From Granulosicoccus sp045110515 (GTDB lineage Bacteria > Pseudomonadota > Gammaproteobacteria > Granulosicoccales > Granulosicoccaceae): a stretch of DNA of 64,000 nucleotides. Position numbers and translations under genes: made by a program. Below are positions 9,426 to 17,873 of the stretch, piece by piece. A model generated the notes under the pieces. The model was not told the origin of the DNA and ran no database searches. It worked only from the letters and a program-made list of their open reading frames with translations. How positions within the stretch are numbered: position 1 is the first letter of the stretch; each line of letters opens with the position of its first letter. The stretch lies in assembly GCA_045110515.1 (NCBI GenBank), contig JBGCGD010000006.1, positions 9,750 to 73,749 of the forward strand. Direction: 5' to 3'.

Positions 9426-10679
9426 TCAATGCGCTACGCCAGCGGCGCCGTGCTCATCGATCAAAGAACCATCCTGAAAACGCCAATAGTTAAACGCCTG
9501 ACTCAAGGTATTGGGTTCGCCCGTAGCCAGCATATCTGCAAACACATGACCGGAACCCGGAGTGGCTTTAAATCCACCTGTACCCCAACCACAATTGAAA
9601 AATAGATTTTCCACGGGTGTTTTAGAAATAATCGGGCAAGCATCTGGGGTGGTATCAACAATACCGCCCCACTGACGATTCATGTGCACACGTGAAACGA
9701 CTGGGAAGAGCTCAATAATAGCCTGCATCGTGTGTTCTATGACCGGGAACGAGCCACGTTGTCCGTAACCGACATAACCATCAATTCCGGCACCAATAAC
9801 AAGATCGCCTTTATCAGATTGAGACATGTACCCATGAACCGCATTAGACATAACAACGGTATCCAGAATGGGCTTTATAGGTTCGGAAACATAAGCTTGC
9901 AGCGGGTGTGACTCTATCGGTAGCTCGAAGCCTGCGTAGCCTGCAAGCACCCCAGAATTTCCGGCAGCAACACAGCCAATCCGGTCGGCTTTTATCAGTC
10001 CATGTTGTGCGGTCATAACGCCCACCGCAGCGCCGTCTTCAACAACAATGTCAGTGACTTCCGTTTGTTGAATAATATCGACGCCGTAACTGTCAGCTCC
10101 GCGGGCATATCCCCACGCTACCGCGTCATGGCGTGCAACACCGGCTCTGGGTTGCCAGGATGCCCCCATAATGGGATATCGCGTTGAACCGGAACAATTC
10201 ATGATCGGCACGATTTCCTGGCACTGCTTCGCGTCGAGTACCTCTCCGTCAATACCGTTCAGACGATTCGCGTTAACGCGGCGCTGGATATCACGCATGT
10301 CTTGCAGGTTGTGTCCTAGGTTCATAACACCTCGTTGCGAGAACATAACGTTGTAGTTGAGATCCTGGGATAGTCCCTCCCATAGCTTCATGGCGTGCTC
10401 ATACAAATGAGCTGCTTCATCCCATAAATAGTTTGATCTGACGATGGTGGTGTTTCGACCGGTGTTTCCACCCCCAATCCAACCTTTCTCAATGACAGCT
10501 ACATTGATCTTGTCGTGCAGTTTTGCCAGGTAGTACGCTGTTGCCAAACCGTGACCGCCACCACCGACGATGATGACATCGTAGTGTTTTTTAGGCGTGG
10601 GATTGCGCCACATGCGCTGCCAGTGTTCCTGATGCTTAAACGCCTGTTTTATCAGGCCAAATCCGGAAAAACGATTCAT
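9426..10679 (-). CDS. soxB: Sarcosine oxidase beta subunit
   Basis: A 417-residue flavoprotein of the DAO/GlcD-like oxidase fold, first gene of the sox operon. The FAD-binding motif VGGGGHG is at about residues 37-43, followed by GGGNTGRNTTIVRSNYL, a hallmark of the heterotetrameric SoxB group. The beta subunit oxidises sarcosine and, in described relatives, also carries covalent FMN. Length and order (soxB-soxD-soxA-soxG) match the heterotetrameric, not the monomeric, enzyme. It is divergent from the GlxA/AraC regulator, with 114 bases between the start codons, so the shared promoter lies at 10680-10793. Confidence 0.95.
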   Translation of the reverse strand: MNRFSGFGLIKQAFKHQEHWQRMWRNPTPKKHYDVIIVGGGGHGLATAYYLAKLHDKINVAVIEKGWIGGGNTGRNTTIVRSNYLWDEAAHLYEHAMKLWEGLSQDLNYNVMFSQRGVMNLGHNLQDMRDIQRRVNANRLNGIDGEVLDAKQCQEIVPIMNCSGSTRYPIMGASWQPRAGVARHDAVAWGYARGADSYGVDIIQQTEVTDIVVEDGAAVGVMTAQHGLIKADRIGCVAAGNSGVLAGYAGFELPIESHPLQAYVSEPIKPILDTVVMSNAVHGYMSQSDKGDLVIGAGIDGYVGYGQRGSFPVIEHTMQAIIELFPVVSRVHMNRQWGGIVDTTPDACPIISKTPVENLFFNCGWGTGGFKATPGSGHVFADMLATGEPNTLSQAFNYWRFQDGSLIDEHGAAGVAH

Positions 10680-10793
10680 TGCGTTTACTCGACACTCGGT
10701 TCGGTGAGGCTAGACAATATTGTGTACGCCAAACGCGCTAAAGAACTGACTCTTTACGCACATTTTTTGCTCCTGGGCGTCATATATAGCATT
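10680..10793. promoter_or_regulatory. Divergent promoter region of soxB and the GlxA-type regulator
   Basis: The 114 bases between two divergent starts must carry the soxB promoter and probably that of the regulator. A TATATA at about 10783 could be a -10 element for the plus-strand gene, which would put transcription near the first candidate ATG and favour translation from 10824. I see no convincing palindromic operator. The assignment rests on position. Confidence 0.45.
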
Positions 10794-11870
10794 ATGCGAC
10801 AAATTCGCATAGCATGCACGGGTATGAACGAAAAAGTCGACCCACATTCAACCGCTGATTCTACCTCGCTGACGGTAGTCTTTCTGCTGCAACCTCACTT
10901 TAGTCTGTTGGCGTTCACTGCGGCTGCAGATGCTCTCACCACGGCCAACCTGGTGCTTGGTGAAAAACGTTTTGAATTCAGTACCGTTTCAATCGACAAC
11001 GAAAAAGTGATCAGCGATTTAGGCATTCCCATTAGTTGTGATCTGGCTATTTCTGGATCTTCCCTAACAGACATTCCACGCCCTGAAATTCCCGTTACCG
11101 ACTCTGTTTTAATAAGCGCAGATATGCTCATCGTGTGCGGTGGCTATCGTTGCAACCTGGAAGAACATCCGGCCATCAGTATATTGCTTCGACTTGCACA
11201 CGAACAACAGATCATGCTCGGAGGTCTTTGGAACGGAATTTTTAGTGTTGCTTGGGCCGGTTTAATGGAAGGTTATGCGTGTGCGTTACACCCAGACAAC
11301 CAATCATTGGCCTTAAAACAGTTTCCGGGCATGTTTGTCAGGCAAGATTCTGTGGTGATTGACCGTGTTAGAGCCTCAGCAGCGGGTCCTAACAGTGCGT
11401 TTGATTTAATGCTCTTACTCATTCAACGACACGACACCATAGAAACCGTACAAGCAATACGTGATATTTTACGGGCCGATGCTGGCTCTGCGGAAAACGT
11501 TGAGACGGCTATTCAACGCGATGATGAGAGTTGCTACCCGGTCAACTTACGCAATGCCTTGCAACTCATGCGAAGCAATCTGGACGAACCAGTAGACAAG
11601 CACGTGATAGCCCAGCACATGAGTATGTCGACTCGGGCTATGGAGAGAATTTTCAGACGCTATTTATACACAAGCCCGGCGCGTCACTATATGCAGCTTC
11701 GATTGCAAAGTGCCTACGAGCTGCTAAAGCAAACCGACCAAAGCATCAGCGAAATCAGCGATGCCTGTGGGTTTGTTAGTAGCGCTCACTTTAGTCGAAC
11801 ATTCAGCCAGAGATATGGCTACGCGCCCAGTGCACTAAGAAAATCTGTGAACCGCGTTATTGATGTTTAA
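10794..11870 (+). CDS. GlxA/GbdR-type AraC-family transcriptional regulator
   Basis: A 358-residue activator with an N-terminal class-I glutamine-amidotransferase-like (DJ-1/PfpI) sensor domain (TVVFLLQPHFSLLAF onward) and a C-terminal double helix-turn-helix AraC domain (MRSNLDEPVDKHVIA, then SISEISDACGFVSSAHFSR). The frame stays open upstream to 10515, but that extension overlaps soxB antisense and lacks homology-like character. ATG 10794 or 10824 is the likely start. Described relatives GbdR and SouR control glycine betaine, dimethylglycine and sarcosine catabolism. With the divergent sox operon next door, activation of sox by sarcosine or a betaine-derived compound is a strong inference. 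Its stop overlaps the convergent astacin stop by 4 bases. Confidence 0.88.
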   Translation: MRQIRIACTGMNEKVDPHSTADSTSLTVVFLLQPHFSLLAFTAAADALTTANLVLGEKRFEFSTVSIDNEKVISDLGIPISCDLAISGSSLTDIPRPEIPVTDSVLISADMLIVCGGYRCNLEEHPAISILLRLAHEQQIMLGGLWNGIFSVAWAGLMEGYACALHPDNQSLALKQFPGMFVRQDSVVIDRVRASAAGPNSAFDLMLLLIQRHDTIETVQAIRDILRADAGSAENVETAIQRDDESCYPVNLRNALQLMRSNLDEPVDKHVIAQHMSMSTRAMERIFRRYLYTSPARHYMQLRLQSAYELLKQTDQSISEISDACGFVSSAHFSRTFSQRYGYAPSALRKSVNRVIDV

Positions 11871-13165
11871 TCTTTACGAGATTGGCGCTGCAACCTTACA
11901 AAAAGAAGTACGAGTGCCCACCAATAAAAAGCAAGTGATCCTGCGAATATAGGAGTCGTCTCATCATCCTGCGGTAGCGCCGCAGCTATAGGTGGCTCAA
12001 CCTTTGTGGGCGCAAAAGCAATGCTTGATACATTGGTGTTGTTAGCGCTGTTCATATCGGGCGTTTTCGCACGAACAACGGCCTGATAAGACGTCAACGC
12101 ATCATTGGGCTCTACATCCAGCGTCAGCACGCTGGAGCTACTCCCAGATATTCTGTCCAATGTGCAAATCAAGGCATTAAAGCTGTCGGTTGCACAAGAC
12201 CAACCATTGTTACTGTATCCGCTAACTAAGGAAGGGTCTATTGATACTCGCACTTCTATATTGTGTGCTCCTTGCTGATCGTTGTTGGCTACATGTATTG
12301 CGGCTTCGCTGCCAGTCTGCGTTGAATACAAATGGGCAACGACCGATAGATCCGCCGCGTAAAGTGTAGACACTGCCGCTAGATCACCCGCACTGGGAGC
12401 GGTTCGCTGACCAATAGAATTCGCAGAACCGAAAATGGGTGTAATCGTTGGTTGACCTGCGAACGAAAAATTATATCGTCCGTAGTGCATGATGGAGCCA
12501 TAATCATACTCACCCAGCGTAGTGGATGCAGGCGTGGCTATATCAAAATTGTGAGTTTTATCAGCGCTAATGTTTTCCCAATGAATCGTAATATGCTGAT
12601 CACGATCTGGGCGCGTGTGTTCATGCTCTAGTCCCAATACATGTCCAATTTCATGCATGACACTACCGGTCGTACAGTTAGGACCAACCCACACTTGTTG
12701 CTCCCCACCCTGCCTGCCTACCCATGATGCGCAACCGGCATTGTTTTTAAACAGCACCGAGTCCTTTATTGAGCGTTGCTCACCCGCAACTTCATCAATA
12801 CTTTTAAACGTAATACCAGCCACTTTATTCCAATGCGCAATGGCCGAATTAATCGCATCCACAGAATGTTGAGGCAAGGTCGGATCAAGGCGATACGGTA
12901 TGACCCCGTCTACCCATAAATTTCGTTCACTGATGGAACCGATCCCACGGCCTTGCAGGCTCAAAGTTCGACGAAACACATCACCTTCACGCAAGGTGAC
13001 TCCTTCAGCCAAACCCGTCGGATTAGCGGTCTTGAACTCTGCAATGCTTGACTGCGAATGAATACTCATCGCGGCACAGCTCAATGCGAGACCGGCGACG
13101 TTGCTTAGTCGAATTAATTTTTTAGCCAAGAACGGCAAGAACCCTACTCCGGATAATGTAATCAC
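11867..13165 (-). CDS. Secreted astacin-family (M12A) metalloprotease
   Basis: A 432-residue exported zinc endopeptidase. An N-terminal hydrophobic segment (about 21-38) is the export signal. The catalytic domain carries the full astacin motif HEIGHVLGLEHEHTRPDRD (residues 171-189, Zn ligands H171, H175, H181) and a SIMHY Met-turn near 213. A roughly 110-residue domain after it resembles the DUF11/CARDB-like beta-sandwich of surface proteins (VEVRVSIDPSL, TLDVEPNDAL in relaxed form). The tail has a glycine-serine step, a hydrophobic helix rich in Trp and Leu, and a basic end. This resembles a degenerate GlyGly-CTERM sorting signal. The alternative is a plain C-terminal membrane anchor. Confidence 0.88.
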   Translation of the reverse strand: MITLSGVGFLPFLAKKLIRLSNVAGLALSCAAMSIHSQSSIAEFKTANPTGLAEGVTLREGDVFRRTLSLQGRGIGSISERNLWVDGVIPYRLDPTLPQHSVDAINSAIAHWNKVAGITFKSIDEVAGEQRSIKDSVLFKNNAGCASWVGRQGGEQQVWVGPNCTTGSVMHEIGHVLGLEHEHTRPDRDQHITIHWENISADKTHNFDIATPASTTLGEYDYGSIMHYGRYNFSFAGQPTITPIFGSANSIGQRTAPSAGDLAAVSTLYAADLSVVAHLYSTQTGSEAAIHVANNDQQGAHNIEVRVSIDPSLVSGYSNNGWSCATDSFNALICTLDRISGSSSSVLTLDVEPNDALTSYQAVVRAKTPDMNSANNTNVSSIAFAPTKVEPPIAAALPQDDETTPIFAGSLAFYWWALVLLFVRLQRQSRKD

Positions 13166-13315
13166 TCAGACCCAGAAGCGGCAGCACAAATGCAACGCTT
13201 AACGCTAGCTAACAGGTCTTATCGACCCCACTTCGGCACTTTTACCGGAATACACAACGCGAACTCTGGGCCGCCATGTACAATTAAGTAACCTCTACAA
13301 CCGAGAAGTAACCCA

Positions 13316-13978
13316 ATGTCTTTACGGATCAATGATGAAGCGCCAGATTTCACGGCCCAAACAACTCAGGGTTCTATTAACTTCCACGAGTGGATCGGCG
13401 ATGGTTGGGCTGTATTGTTCTCCCACCCGAAAGACTTCACACCAGTTTGCACCACTGAACTAGGAACGGTCGCCCACCTAATGCCCGAGTTCGAGAAGCG
13501 AAACTGTAAGGTGGTTGGCCTGAGTATTGATCCTGTTGAGAATCATGCGCAGTGGGCAAACGACATCCACGAAACACAGGGTGCTCAGGTAAATTTCCCG
13601 ATGATTGGCGATACGGACTTATCCGTAGCCAAAGCCTATGACATGTTCCCGACGGACATCAGCGGTACCAGTGAGGGACGTACAGCAGCCACGAATGCAA
13701 CAGTAAGATCGGTTTATATTATCGGGCCGGATAAACGCATTAAACTGATCATGACCTATCCGATGACGACCGGCAGAAATTTCGACGAAATTTTACGAGT
13801 TATCGATTCCATGCAACTCACAGCGGCTCATCAGGTAGCCACGCCTGCCAACTGGACGGATGGCAACGAAGTCATCATCGTACCCGCGGTCAGTGATGAA
13901 GAAGCCGATAAGAAATACCCCGAAGGCTACCGCAAAGTTAAGCCGTACCTACGCTACGTAGATCAACCTAAGTCATAG
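13316..13978 (+). CDS. 1-Cys peroxiredoxin (Prx6 type)
   Basis: A 220-residue thiol peroxidase that reduces H2O2 and alkyl hydroperoxides in the cytoplasm. The peroxidatic cysteine is C45 in FTPVCTTELG, with the Prx6-specific HPKDFTPVCTTE context. The only other cysteine is at about 69, and there is no C-terminal resolving cysteine. This fits the 1-Cys Prx6 group (about 220 residues), not AhpC or BCP. The C-terminal dimerisation arm (YPEGYRKVKPYLRY) is present. It is monocistronic and lies one gene from the H2O2-producing sarcosine oxidase cluster. A link to sox-derived peroxide is only inference. Confidence 0.92.
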   Translation: MSLRINDEAPDFTAQTTQGSINFHEWIGDGWAVLFSHPKDFTPVCTTELGTVAHLMPEFEKRNCKVVGLSIDPVENHAQWANDIHETQGAQVNFPMIGDTDLSVAKAYDMFPTDISGTSEGRTAATNATVRSVYIIGPDKRIKLIMTYPMTTGRNFDEILRVIDSMQLTAAHQVATPANWTDGNEVIIVPAVSDEEADKKYPEGYRKVKPYLRYVDQPKS

Positions 13979-13990
13979 TTTGTTCTAAGG

Positions 13991-14020
13991 GTGAAGCCTT
14001 ACGTATTGTTAGGGCTTCAC
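13991..14020. terminator. Bidirectional hairpin between peroxiredoxin and ppsR
   Basis: An 11-bp stem (GTGAAGCCTTA at 13991-14001, TAGGGCTTCAC at 14010-14020, one G-T wobble, 8-base loop) sits between the convergent peroxiredoxin and ppsR stops. The position suggests a shared terminator. The following T-tract is poor. Confidence 0.6.
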
Positions 14021-14027
14021 TACGTGT

Positions 14028-14858
14028 TTACTGCCGCTGACCTTTCTTGGTGCGATTAACAATCATGGCGCCGATTTCCTCAACCGACATTCGCGTTGTG
14101 TTCAAAAATGGCACGGCTGTTTTGCGAAATAAATTCTCTGCCTGAGCAATTTCTCGCTGGCATGTATCAGCATTACTGTAGCTGGATCCCTGATAACGTT
14201 GCTGGCGAATTTGCAACAGCCTATACGGATCAATAGTCAACCCGAATAGCTTGTCTTTATGTTCCTGTAGCGCGGCGGGCAGCTCTTTGCGTTCCAACTC
14301 TTTGTCAGTTAGTGGATAGTTGGACACGTACAATCCATAGTGCAGAGATAAATACAAGGAAGCCGGTGTTTTACCGCAACGAGACACCCCGACAATAATC
14401 AAATCTGCTTTGCGGTAATGATCGATATCCAGACCATCGTCTGTCTGCAAAGCGAAATGCACGGCTGCTATCCGGGAGGTGTACGCCGTTTCATCCTGCA
14501 CACCATGTGACTTACCAATGGTATGAGAAGACTCAACACCCAAACGAGCTTCCATGGGACCGATAAACGAGTCAAAAAGATCAAAAACCCCGATATCAGC
14601 AGCTGTGAAAAGCGCACGAAGATCGTCATTCACCATGGTTAAGAATACCAGTGGCGCGGATCCGGTTGACGCCCGAATCTCCAGACATCTATCAACAATA
14701 TCTGCCGCTTTGCTTTCAGTGTCAACGAAGGTGAACGTTTCTGTTTTAAAATCCACACTTGGAAACTGGCTTAACAGGCTATGTGCCATTGCCTCAGCAG
14801 TCAAACCCGTACGATCTGAGACAATAAAGGCACTTCGCTGATTTAACGTTGTCGACAT
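14028..14858 (-). CDS. ppsR: PEP synthase regulatory kinase/pyrophosphorylase
   Basis: A 276-residue PpsR (DUF299) protein. In described members it inactivates PEP synthase by ADP-dependent phosphorylation of a conserved threonine, and reactivates it by Pi-dependent dephosphorylation with PPi release. The P-loop-like signature GVSRCGKT is at residues 157-164, followed by PASLYLSLHYG. The N-terminal FIVSDRTGLTAEAM is typical. It is divergent from ppsA, which is the usual context in gammaproteobacteria and settles the target as PpsA rather than pyruvate phosphate dikinase. Confidence 0.95.
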   Translation of the reverse strand: MSTTLNQRSAFIVSDRTGLTAEAMAHSLLSQFPSVDFKTETFTFVDTESKAADIVDRCLEIRASTGSAPLVFLTMVNDDLRALFTAADIGVFDLFDSFIGPMEARLGVESSHTIGKSHGVQDETAYTSRIAAVHFALQTDDGLDIDHYRKADLIIVGVSRCGKTPASLYLSLHYGLYVSNYPLTDKELERKELPAALQEHKDKLFGLTIDPYRLLQIRQQRYQGSSYSNADTCQREIAQAENLFRKTAVPFLNTTRMSVEEIGAMIVNRTKKGQRQ

Positions 14859-15030
14859 GAGCTAATATCTCTGCTGAACAAAATTATATGTTGGAGCTTC
14901 GGTCTATCAAGACCGGAAATCTAACCGTTACACCGAAGCCAGTGTGTATAAGCTAACTGTTCAAGCAAGCATACTTCAGGCCGCTAACCAGTTGTGCATT
15001 AATAGAAGACTCAGACCCTAAGGAGAGCAC
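14859..15030. promoter_or_regulatory. ppsR-ppsA divergent control region with alternative stem-loops
   Basis: The 172 bases between the divergent starts contain two mutually exclusive inverted repeats. One is GCTTCGGT (14896-14903) with ACCGAAGC (14932-14939). The other is CGGTCT (14900-14905) with AGACCG (14910-14915). An AGGAG at 15021-15025 serves the GTG start of ppsA. Regulatory function is inferred only. Confidence 0.45.
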
Positions 15031-17400
15031 GTGACCCAGTACATCCAGTGGTTCAAAGAACTTGGTATGGACGACGTTCCTGTTGTAGGTGGAAAAAACG
15101 CCTCATTAGGCGAGATGATCGCCAATCTATCCAATGCAGGCATTTCAGTCCCGGACGGTTTCGCCACCACTGCAGACGCATTTCGTGAGCACCTACAAGA
15201 TAGCGGCCTGGACAAGCGCATTAATGAAGCGTTGGACTCTCTAGACACTGACGATATGGACGCTCTGACAAGCACAGGCGCCATGATACGTCAGTGGGTC
15301 GAGGAAACTCCGTTACCCACAGGCCTCGTCGAAGCAGTCACTGAAGGCTGGAACGTTATCAGCGAAGTAGCCGGTGGAGAAGTTTCGGTGGCAGTCAGAT
15401 CCTCTGCAACGGCTGAAGATTTACCCGAAGCGTCATTCGCCGGGCAACAGGAGACGTTTTTGAACGTCAGAACACTGGACGACGTGCTTCTAAGAATCAA
15501 AGAAGTATTCGCCTCGCTTTACAATGACCGCGCAATTTCTTACCGAGTTCATCAAGGCTTCGCACACGCCGATGTCGCGCTATCTGCCGGTATCCAACGC
15601 ATGGTACGCAGTGATATTGGTGCCAGTGGTGTCATGTTTTCAATCGACACCGAATCCGGCTTCTCCGATGCCGTATTCATTACATCATCGTGGGGACTGG
15701 GTGAATGCGTCGTACAGGGTTCAGTGAATCCAGATGAGTTTTATGTGCATAAGCCAATTCTGGAATCTGGCAAGCCCGCCATTTTGAAGCGTAGCCGCGG
15801 TGCTAAGAAAATCAAAATGGTGTATGGCGAGACAACTGCCGTTGACACTATCGATGTCGATGAAGCCGATCAGTTGCGTTTTTCTCTTAACGATGCTGAT
15901 GTGCAGCACCTTGCTCGAATGGCTGTGACCATTGAAAAACATTACGGGCGCCCAATGGATATTGAATGGGGCAAAGACGGCAATGACGGAGAGCTTTACA
16001 TACTTCAAGCACGTCCTGAGACCGTAGAGTCGCGAGCCAGCAAAAACGTCATCACTCGCTATCAACTGGATGCGCACAAAGCTCCGGTGCTTGCTAGCGG
16101 TCGAAGCATTGGCCAACGAATCGGCGCAGGTGTCGTCCGTATCGTTAAAGGCCTCGATGAAATCGGCAGTGTTCAGCAAGGTGATGTTCTCGTCACCGAT
16201 ATGACTGACCCCGATTGGGAGCCAGTCATGAAACGCGCAGCTGCCATCGTGACCAATCGTGGCGGTCGTACCTGTCATGCGGCCATCATTGCACGCGAAT
16301 TGGGTGTACCAGCCGTTGTCGGTTGCAACGACGCCACCACATCATTAACGGATGGTAGCCATGTCACAGTCAGTTGCGCTGAAGGTGATACCGGCTACAT
16401 CTACGAAGGCAACATAGCCTTTGACATTGCTGAAACAAAGCTTGATGGCCTCCCCGAATTACCATTCAAGCTAACAATGAATGTGGGAAACCCAGAGCGA
16501 GCATTCGGCTTCAGCCAGTTACCGCACAATGGCATTGGACTGGCCCGCCTCGAATTCATTATCAGCAACACCATTGGCATTCATCCTAAGGCTCTACTAA
16601 ACCATGATTCCATGCCGCCAGACGTACAGGCCCAGATTAAAGAACGGATGGCAGGCTATTCCGATCCGCAAAGTTTTTATGTTGCCAAGATTGTAGAGGG
16701 TGTATCAACACTAGCTGCTGCCTTTGCACCCCACCCGGTTATCGTTCGACTATCGGACTTTAAGTCGAACGAGTACGCGAACATGATAGGCGGGGATCTA
16801 TTCGAGCCCAACGAAGAAAACCCCATGATCGGTTTCCGCGGAGCCTCCCGGTATTTGTCATCCTCTTTCGAAGATTGCTTCGAAATGGAGTGCCGTGCAC
16901 TGAAACACGTCCGTGAAGTCATGGGCCTTAGTAATGTTGAACTAATGGTGCCGTTTGTCCGCACCCTTGATGAAGCTGATCAAGTACTGGCGCTCATGGA
17001 ACAACACGGCTTAAAACGCGGCCAGCATGATTTACGCATTGTCATGATGTGTGAGGTACCCAGCAATGCGATTCTGGCAGACGAATTCTTAGAAAAATTT
17101 GACGGTTTCTCTATTGGCTCAAATGATTTGACCCAGCTGACCTTAGGACTCGACAGAGATTCCGGTCTTGTGGCTCATTTGTTTGATGAGCGGGACCCTG
17201 CTGTTAAAAAGATGCTGGGAATGGCTATTACAGCTGCCCGTAAGCAAAACAAGTATGTCGGCATCTGCGGTCAGGGACCATCAGATCACCCAGACCTAGC
17301 TCGCTGGCTGATGGAGCAAGGAATCTCAAGTCTATCGCTGAATCCAGACACGATCGTTGAAACCTGGCAGTTTCTGGCTAGTGAACAGCAGCAGGAGTAG
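15031..17400 (+). CDS. ppsA: Phosphoenolpyruvate synthase
   Basis: A 789-residue pyruvate, water dikinase that converts pyruvate and ATP to PEP, AMP and phosphate in gluconeogenesis. The N-terminal ATP-binding domain has VVGGKNASLGEM and SVAVRSSATAEDLPEASFAGQQ (split in order). The swivelling domain carries the phosphohistidine H416 in GGRTCHAAII, next to the threonine that PpsR would modify. The C-terminal PEP/pyruvate barrel has GSNDLTQL and GICGQGPSDHP. The GTG start is supported by AGGAG six bases upstream. The divergent ppsR is its regulator. Together with pyc it suggests growth on non-sugar carbon. Confidence 0.96.
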   Translation: MTQYIQWFKELGMDDVPVVGGKNASLGEMIANLSNAGISVPDGFATTADAFREHLQDSGLDKRINEALDSLDTDDMDALTSTGAMIRQWVEETPLPTGLVEAVTEGWNVISEVAGGEVSVAVRSSATAEDLPEASFAGQQETFLNVRTLDDVLLRIKEVFASLYNDRAISYRVHQGFAHADVALSAGIQRMVRSDIGASGVMFSIDTESGFSDAVFITSSWGLGECVVQGSVNPDEFYVHKPILESGKPAILKRSRGAKKIKMVYGETTAVDTIDVDEADQLRFSLNDADVQHLARMAVTIEKHYGRPMDIEWGKDGNDGELYILQARPETVESRASKNVITRYQLDAHKAPVLASGRSIGQRIGAGVVRIVKGLDEIGSVQQGDVLVTDMTDPDWEPVMKRAAAIVTNRGGRTCHAAIIARELGVPAVVGCNDATTSLTDGSHVTVSCAEGDTGYIYEGNIAFDIAETKLDGLPELPFKLTMNVGNPERAFGFSQLPHNGIGLARLEFIISNTIGIHPKALLNHDSMPPDVQAQIKERMAGYSDPQSFYVAKIVEGVSTLAAAFAPHPVIVRLSDFKSNEYANMIGGDLFEPNEENPMIGFRGASRYLSSSFEDCFEMECRALKHVREVMGLSNVELMVPFVRTLDEADQVLALMEQHGLKRGQHDLRIVMMCEVPSNAILADEFLEKFDGFSIGSNDLTQLTLGLDRDSGLVAHLFDERDPAVKKMLGMAITAARKQNKYVGICGQGPSDHPDLARWLMEQGISSLSLNPDTIVETWQFLASEQQQE

Positions 17401-17419
17401 TGTTAACATCCGTCGGTAG

Positions 17420-17830
17420 ATGAACATACCCACCGACAAATCTGAATTGCTTGCTAACGACTCAGACGCCAGCGTTGAGCATGCTAGTGCCAATGATATG
17501 GCACCAGCATCGGCTGCTTCGCCCAAATATAACGATCCGCCCGTTGAATTGACGCCGGTATTCAAGGATATGGACGCAAGCGAGCAGGAGCAACGGCGAC
17601 TGGCCCTTCGCTCAATGCTCGCCGCCACAGAGGCTCGACAACAAAAGGGCAAACGATCGCGCAATCAGGCAATGGCTGCTGGGCTTCGGGTGGGCGTAAA
17701 AGGTGGTGAGCATGCCGGCTCACATGGTGTCATTACTGATGCGGACTACATTCACAGCCGCGTCCTGGTCGAACTCGATGACACCCCTTCTCCCGTTTGG
17801 ATAAATTTCAATCTGGTATCCACGCTGTAA
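17420..17830 (+). CDS. Small KOW-like protein of unknown function
   Basis: A 136-residue protein I do not recognise by name. The first 70 residues are low complexity and acidic. A basic patch (QQKGKRSRNQ) follows. The last 50 residues (GVKGGEHAGSHGVIT, SRVLVELDD) read like a single KOW-type beta-barrel motif, as found in ribosome- and RNA-associated proteins. It starts 19 bases after ppsA and ends 43 bases before the HTTM gene, so it is probably co-transcribed with one of them. Only a weak ribosome binding site is visible. The KOW reading is by eye. Confidence 0.6.
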   Translation: MNIPTDKSELLANDSDASVEHASANDMAPASAASPKYNDPPVELTPVFKDMDASEQEQRRLALRSMLAATEARQQKGKRSRNQAMAAGLRVGVKGGEHAGSHGVITDADYIHSRVLVELDDTPSPVWINFNLVSTL

Positions 17831-17873
17831 CAATGCTTGAATATCGTCTCAACCCCTAGAACGATTCCAACTG

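Noticed and set aside
10515..10793. N-terminal extension of the GlxA/AraC regulator
   Set aside because: Overlaps soxB antisense and adds residues outside the family pattern. ATG 10794 or 10824 is better.
15721..16278. 185-codon minus-strand frame
   Set aside because: Lies fully antisense within ppsA, which is strongly conserved. No family resemblance.
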